The notes under the pieces were generated by a model that worked only from the letters and a program-made list of their open reading frames with translations, was not told the origin of the DNA and made no database searches. The position numbers were made by a program, and so were the translations under genes. From Polyangia bacterium (lineage in GTDB: Bacteria; Myxococcota_A; Polyangia; Polyangiales; Polyangiaceae), in contig JAUILJ010000249.1 in assembly GCA_030433055.1 (NCBI GenBank), positions 1 to 9,127 of the forward strand: DNA of 9,127 nt, in the 5' to 3' direction. Numbering within the stretch: the first letter of the stretch is position 1; each line of letters starts with the position of its first letter. Below are positions 6,476 to 9,127 of the stretch, in pieces.

Positions 6476-7216
6476 ATGCACACGCTGGTACTGCTGCGAC
6501 ACGGCGAGAGCCAATGGAACAAAGAGAACCGCTTCACCGGGTGGGTGGACGTCCCGCTCAGTGAGAAGGGCGTTTCCGAAGCCAAGCGCGCGGGTGAGCT
6601 GCTGAAGGCAGAGGGGCTCAGCTTCGACGTGGCGTACACCTCGGTGCTCAAGCGCGCGATCAAGACGCTGTGGCTCGCGCTGGAGGAGCTCGACCAGATG
6701 TGGATCCCGGTTCATCGCAGCTGGCGAGTGAACGAGCGCATGTACGGTGCACTGCAGGGCTTGAACAAGGCGGAGACCGCCGAGCGCCACGGCCCGGAGC
6801 AGGTGAAGATCTGGCGTCGTAGCTACGACACACCGCCGCCGGCCATGGAGACCACGGATCCCAGCTGGCCCGGCCACGATCGTCGCTACGCCGAGCTCGA
6901 TCCAAAGGACATCCCACGGACCGAGTGCCTGAAAGACACCGTCGATCGCTTCCTGCCCTACTGGGAAGGGACCATCGCTCCGCAAATCCGCGCGGGAAAG
7001 CGCGTGCTGATCGCCGCTCACGGCAACTCGCTGCGCGCGCTGGTCAAGCACCTGGAAGGGATCAGCGACTCGGACATCGTGGAGCTCAACATCCCCACCG
7101 GCATCCCCCGAGTCTACGAGCTGGACGCGGACTTGAAGCCGATCTCGAGTCGCTACCTTGGCGATGCGGACGCGGCCGAGCGCGCAGCTGCCGCCGTCGC
7201 CAACCAGGCGAAGTAG
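6476..7216 (+). CDS. gpmA: 2,3-bisphosphoglycerate-dependent phosphoglycerate mutase
   Basis: The enzyme interconverts 3-phosphoglycerate and 2-phosphoglycerate in glycolysis and gluconeogenesis (EC 5.4.2.11), in the cytosol. From ATG 6476 it has 246 residues, normal for GpmA. The phosphohistidine motif LLRHGESQWN places the catalytic H9 and R8 at the N-terminus. R60 lies in SVLKRAIKTLW, the catalytic acid E87 in VNERMYGALQGLNK, paired R114/R115 in the substrate loop, and H182 in AAHGNSLRALVKHLEG. The GpmA insert WPGHDRRYAELDPKDIPRTE is present, which separates it from fructose-2,6-bisphosphatase-like and cobalamin-pathway relatives. The Ala-rich C-terminal tail (232-244) resembles the flexible tail of the family. 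The gene appears to stand alone: the previous gene ends 95 bases upstream and a large inverted repeat starts six bases after the stop. Confidence 0.97.
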   Translation: MHTLVLLRHGESQWNKENRFTGWVDVPLSEKGVSEAKRAGELLKAEGLSFDVAYTSVLKRAIKTLWLALEELDQMWIPVHRSWRVNERMYGALQGLNKAETAERHGPEQVKIWRRSYDTPPPAMETTDPSWPGHDRRYAELDPKDIPRTECLKDTVDRFLPYWEGTIAPQIRAGKRVLIAAHGNSLRALVKHLEGISDSDIVELNIPTGIPRVYELDADLKPISSRYLGDADAAERAAAAVANQAK

Positions 7217-7222
7217 TCGTTT

Positions 7223-7278
7223 AGGTTTGAAGTATCTGGACGGCCTGGGGCTCAGGCCCCGCGTAATACTTTAAACCT
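7223..7278. repeat. Composite inverted repeat after gpmA (possible terminator, RNA element or mobile repeat)
   Basis: AGGTTTGAAGTAT (7223-7235) and ATACTTTAAACCT (7266-7278) are complementary over 13 positions with one G-U wobble; TTT (7220-7222) and AAA (7280-7282) extend the stem across a one-base bulge. Nested inside is GGCCTG (7242-7247) with CAGGCC (7253-7258) around a five-base loop. The outer arms are clearly AT-richer than the surrounding DNA. No U-tract follows on either strand, so it is not a textbook intrinsic terminator, although its place six bases after the gpmA stop fits transcript-end processing or protection. Confidence 0.8.
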
Positions 7279-7360
7279 GAAATATGTTGCTCCGCGTTTC
7301 CTCGAGGGCCACGGAAAGTTTTCAGCGGCGTTGCGAACCGTCTGGCCGGCCTGAAGTCGC

Positions 7361-7389
7361 CCTAGTCCAAACGGCCGTTTGGCGCTAGG
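7361..7389. promoter_or_regulatory. Perfect 16-bp palindrome with flanking arms, candidate operator
   Basis: CCAAACGGCCGTTTGG at 7367-7382 is a perfect palindrome with no spacer. CCTAG (7361-7365) and CTAGG (7385-7389) form a second matching pair around it, separated by one and two bases. It lies about 100 bases before the GTG of the VWA lipoprotein gene, where an operator for a dimeric regulator would be expected. No T-rich tract follows, which argues against a terminator. The regulator is unknown. Confidence 0.5.
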
Positions 7390-7414
7390 CTCCTGCCTGC
7401 GCGGTTGCGGCTTA

Positions 7415-7445
7415 CCCAAACCCCCGAGCACTTGGATTTGGGGGT
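7415..7445. repeat. Inverted repeat in the leader of the VWA lipoprotein gene
   Basis: CCCAAA (7415-7420) pairs with TTTGGG (7437-7442); alternatively the C5 run at 7421-7425 can pair with the G5 run at 7440-7444. These mutually exclusive pairings lie 45-75 bases before the start codon. The feature is short and its role is unknown. Confidence 0.35.
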
Positions 7446-7476
7446 GAGGGTGCGCGCTTCAACACCCCGCGGGCTT

Positions 7477-7481
7477 AGGAG
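7477..7481 (+). promoter_or_regulatory. Ribosome binding site of the VWA lipoprotein gene
   Basis: AGGAG lies seven bases before GTG 7489. It fixes the start at 7489, which places the Lys/Arg n-region at the very N-terminus of the signal peptide, and rules out the 28 extra residues of the open frame upstream. Confidence 0.8.
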
Positions 7482-7488
7482 TTCTCAC

Positions 7489-8709
7489 GTGAAACGCACC
7501 ACCCGACTTGGACTTCGTCTGGCGCTGGCGACCGCCGTCTGCTCGCTGCCCTTCTCTGCGATATCGTGCAGCGCCTCCTCGGACGGCAGCAAGGTCAGCA
7601 ATGGCGGCAGCAGCAACGGGGGCAGCAGTAACGGCGGAAACGCGGGCGACAGCTTCGGAGGCACCACGGGTATCGACGCCAACGGCGGCAGCGGCGGGCT
7701 GCCCAACGGCTGCGCCGGCGATCGTTACGATGGGGAGCCGGTTCCTCTGGACATCTTGATCCTGCTCGATCGCTCGTTCTCCATGATCAAGGACAACAGC
7801 ACGAAGTGGTCTCAAGTCACGAGCGCGATCAATTCGTTTCTCGGTAGTGTCACCGGGGACGGCGTTGCCGTGGGGATTAGCTTCTTCCCTGTGGACCGCA
7901 GCATGGAACCCAACCTGCCGCAGCCGTGTACGGTCGGGAGCTGCGGGGAGTATGGGCCGTGTATTCCTGTGTTGAACTCGTGCACGGGTGCGACATCGAA
8001 AGACTCGTGCGTCGCTGCGGACTACACTCAGCCCGCCGTCCAGATCGCGCCTCTCCCGGGCGTAGCCTCTCAGATCCAGAGCGCGATCTCCGCAACGTCG
8101 GCGCAGGGTGACACGACGCCCGTCGCTCCTGCGCTCGCTGGTGCGCTGACCTACGCGACCGCCTACGCCAACGCCCGCCCGGACCATCAGGTCGTCGTCG
8201 TGCTGGCGACCGACGGCGAGCCGACCGGATGTACCAACAACTCCGTTGCACTTGCTGCCGGCTACGCTGAAACGGGAAACACGAACACGCCCCAGGTCAA
8301 GACCTTCGTCATCGGCATCGGCGACTTGAGCGCGCTGAACCAGATCGCTCAAAAGGGCGGCACCGACTCAGCGTATATCGTGTCGAGCGGAAATGCCGGC
8401 CAAGGCTTCCTGGATGCGATGAACGAGATCCGTGGCGCCGTGAAGTGCCAGTACACGATCCCAACACCTGCCGAAGGCGATCCCAACCCGGATCTGGTCA
8501 ACGTCGGCATCACCCAGGAAGGTATGGATCAAGAAGTGATTCCGCAGGTGAGCGGCCCAGGCGCGTGCATCGGCCAGCCTGGCTGGTACTACGACAACCC
8601 GAGCAACCCGACGCAGATCCTGCTCTGCCCGGCGTCATGCGATGTCGTCGAGTACAGCGACAACGTGGTCGTTGATGTCGTGATCGGCTGCGACACCATC
8701 GTGCGCTGA
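7489..8709 (+). CDS. Predicted lipoprotein with a von Willebrand factor A domain
   Basis: The protein has 406 residues from GTG 7489. The leader MKRTTRLGLRLALATAVCSL ends in a lipobox, Ala-Ile-Ser-Cys, at C27. Residues 36-73 form a Gly/Ser/Asn linker containing the GGSSN unit twice, a flexible tether. The VWA domain (about 86-317) has a full metal-ion-dependent adhesion site: DRSFS (D94, S96, S98), T209/T210 in GDTTPVAPAL and D242 in ATDGEPTGC. The domain is interrupted at 137-180 by a Cys-rich insert (C147, C152, C158, C165, C174) that probably forms disulfides. A further Cys-containing C-terminal part (320-401) resembles the tail seen in myxobacterial VWA lipoproteins. It should act outside the inner membrane, binding a protein ligand through Mg2+ or Ca2+. 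The ligand is unknown. No MoxR or other VWA partner gene is adjacent. Confidence 0.88.
   Translation: MKRTTRLGLRLALATAVCSLPFSAISCSASSDGSKVSNGGSSNGGSSNGGNAGDSFGGTTGIDANGGSGGLPNGCAGDRYDGEPVPLDILILLDRSFSMIKDNSTKWSQVTSAINSFLGSVTGDGVAVGISFFPVDRSMEPNLPQPCTVGSCGEYGPCIPVLNSCTGATSKDSCVAADYTQPAVQIAPLPGVASQIQSAISATSAQGDTTPVAPALAGALTYATAYANARPDHQVVVVLATDGEPTGCTNNSVALAAGYAETGNTNTPQVKTFVIGIGDLSALNQIAQKGGTDSAYIVSSGNAGQGFLDAMNEIRGAVKCQYTIPTPAEGDPNPDLVNVGITQEGMDQEVIPQVSGPGACIGQPGWYYDNPSNPTQILLCPASCDVVEYSDNVVVDVVIGCDTIVR
7600..7644 (+). repeat. 15-base imperfect tandem repeat coding the Gly/Ser/Asn linker
   Basis: Three imperfect 15-base units begin at 7600, 7615 and 7630 (AATGGCGGCAGCAGC, AACGGGGGCAGCAGT, AACGGCGGAAACGCG), encoding NGGSS, NGGSS and NGGNA. 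They explain the low-complexity linker and could vary in copy number between strains. Confidence 0.75.
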
Positions 8710-8732
8710 AGCCGAAGCGCCACCCAACCAAA

Positions 8733-8759
8733 CAGGGCGAGCATCGAGTGCTCGCCCTG
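8733..8759. terminator. Strong hairpin terminator between convergent genes
   Basis: CAGGGCGAGCA (8733-8743) and TGCTCGCCCTG (8749-8759) form a perfect 11-bp stem with a five-base TCGAG loop. It lies 23 bases after the VWA gene stop and five bases beyond the stop of the convergent gene. Read on the minus strand the stem is followed by TTTGGTTGGGT, a T-rich tail, so it best terminates the minus-strand gene. It may also stall + strand transcripts, though no T-tract follows on that side. Confidence 0.75.
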
Positions 8760-8764
8760 CGCCC

Positions 8765-9127
8765 TCAGGGTGCGGGGGCTCCCGCGTCGGGCAACTCCGG
8801 TGCGGTCTTCGCTCCGGCGTCGGAGCCTGGCGCTCCACCATCGGGCAACGCCTTGGTTCCCTCCGAGGGTGACGGTGGGGCGCTTGCAGGCGCGGGCTCT
8901 GAAGCCGGCGATTCCTTTGCAGCTGGCGCCTCTGCGGGGACCACCAGCCGCGCCTTCGGCTCGTACTTCGTCTGTCCGAGGAGTTCGATGCGGCCTAGCA
9001 ACGAGTGGAAATCCTCGAGGGCTCCATCGAAATCCTCAGGGAAATTCGCGTACCCAGCTACCATTAGGACAGGCCAGTTCGTTCGCTTGTTGCCGTAGCG
9101 GAACTTGGTGCGTATCACGATTAACTT
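8765..9127 (-). CDS. C-terminal part of an unrecognised protein with a Pro/Ala/Ser-rich tail (5' end beyond window)
   Basis: The frame ends with TGA at 8767-8765 and stays open to the window edge (120 residues visible). A GTG at 9118 lacks a visible ribosome binding site and the three codons before it are open, so I treat the gene as truncated. The first half (IRTKFRYGNKRTNWPVLMVA, then GYANFPEDFDGALEDFHSLL) looks like a folded alpha/beta segment with aromatic and charged residues. The last 60 or so residues are dominated by Ala, Pro, Ser, Glu and Gly and end in PDAGAPAP, probably disordered. I recognise no family. Third positions are GC-rich in this frame, and a strong hairpin terminator lies directly after the stop, both supporting this strand over the opposite reading frame at 8748-9098. 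Confidence 0.6.
   Translation of the reverse strand, partial: KLIVIRTKFRYGNKRTNWPVLMVAGYANFPEDFDGALEDFHSLLGRIELLGQTKYEPKARLVVPAEAPAAKESPASEPAPASAPPSPSEGTKALPDGGAPGSDAGAKTAPELPDAGAPAP

Noticed and set aside
6452..7051. 199-codon minus-strand frame opposite gpmA
   Set aside because: It is antisense to a complete, highly conserved enzyme; composition fits a shadow.
7340..7400. Possible sigma-54 promoter around TTTGGCGC and the GGCCGGCC box
   Set aside because: No GG-N10-GC spacing could be found; the nearest GG and GC pairs have the wrong distance.
7600..7644. Tandem 15-base units considered as a CRISPR-like or regulatory repeat
   Set aside because: The units are in frame, abut without spacers, and encode the linker of the VWA lipoprotein.
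7459..8352. 297-codon minus-strand frame opposite the VWA gene
   Set aside because: The VWA frame has a signal peptide and a full MIDAS site; the opposite frame is Arg/Val/Ala-rich with no recognisable domain.
8748..9098. 116-codon + strand frame at the right end
   Set aside because: It starts within the hairpin terminator and is antisense to the frame whose stop abuts that terminator.

Overview
This is a GC-rich bacterial segment with ordinary single-gene spacing and no sign of a phage, insertion sequence, CRISPR array, tRNA or rRNA. The gene content suggests a myxobacterium, probably of the Polyangiales. The clues are an outer-membrane beta-barrel protein of the type common in myxobacteria, a von Willebrand A (VWA) lipoprotein with a Gly/Ser/Asn-rich linker, a secretin-type STN lipoprotein, and strong GC bias that creates long antisense shadow ORFs. 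The taxonomic call is inference from gene content only.

Left part (1-2829, all + strand): the C-terminal end of an unrecognised protein; a short-chain dehydrogenase that closely resembles the type-2 3-hydroxyacyl-CoA dehydrogenase HSD17B10; a PleD-like response regulator (receiver domain plus diguanylate cyclase with intact active and inhibitory sites); and, overlapping its 3' end by 20 bases, a small lipoprotein carrying one STN domain of the kind found at the N-terminus of PilQ-type secretins. The overlap implies co-expression of a c-di-GMP synthase with an envelope protein.

Middle (2843-5661, - strand): two exported-protein genes with an ATGA stop/start overlap. The upstream one encodes a protein with two FG-GAP/VCBS-type calcium-loop motifs. 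The downstream one encodes a family-5 (DppA/OppA-like) solute-binding protein with a twin-arginine leader. No permease or ATPase lies in the window. Upstream is a divergent + strand gene for an outer-membrane beta-barrel protein, and the two 5' ends overlap in a way that leaves both starts uncertain.

Right part (6476-9127): gpmA (2,3-bisphosphoglycerate-dependent phosphoglycerate mutase); a 272-base intergenic region holding two striking inverted repeats (an AT-rich-armed composite hairpin directly after gpmA, and a perfect 16-bp palindrome flanked by a second 5-bp arm); a VWA-domain lipoprotein; a strong hairpin terminator; and a convergent, 5'-truncated gene with a Pro/Ala/Ser-rich C-terminal tail.

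I found no clear new defence or mobile system. The points most worth a second look are the two palindromic structures at 7223-7389, the diguanylate cyclase/STN lipoprotein pair, the VCBS/solute-binding pair, and the start-site conflict around an A8 tract at 5560-5567.
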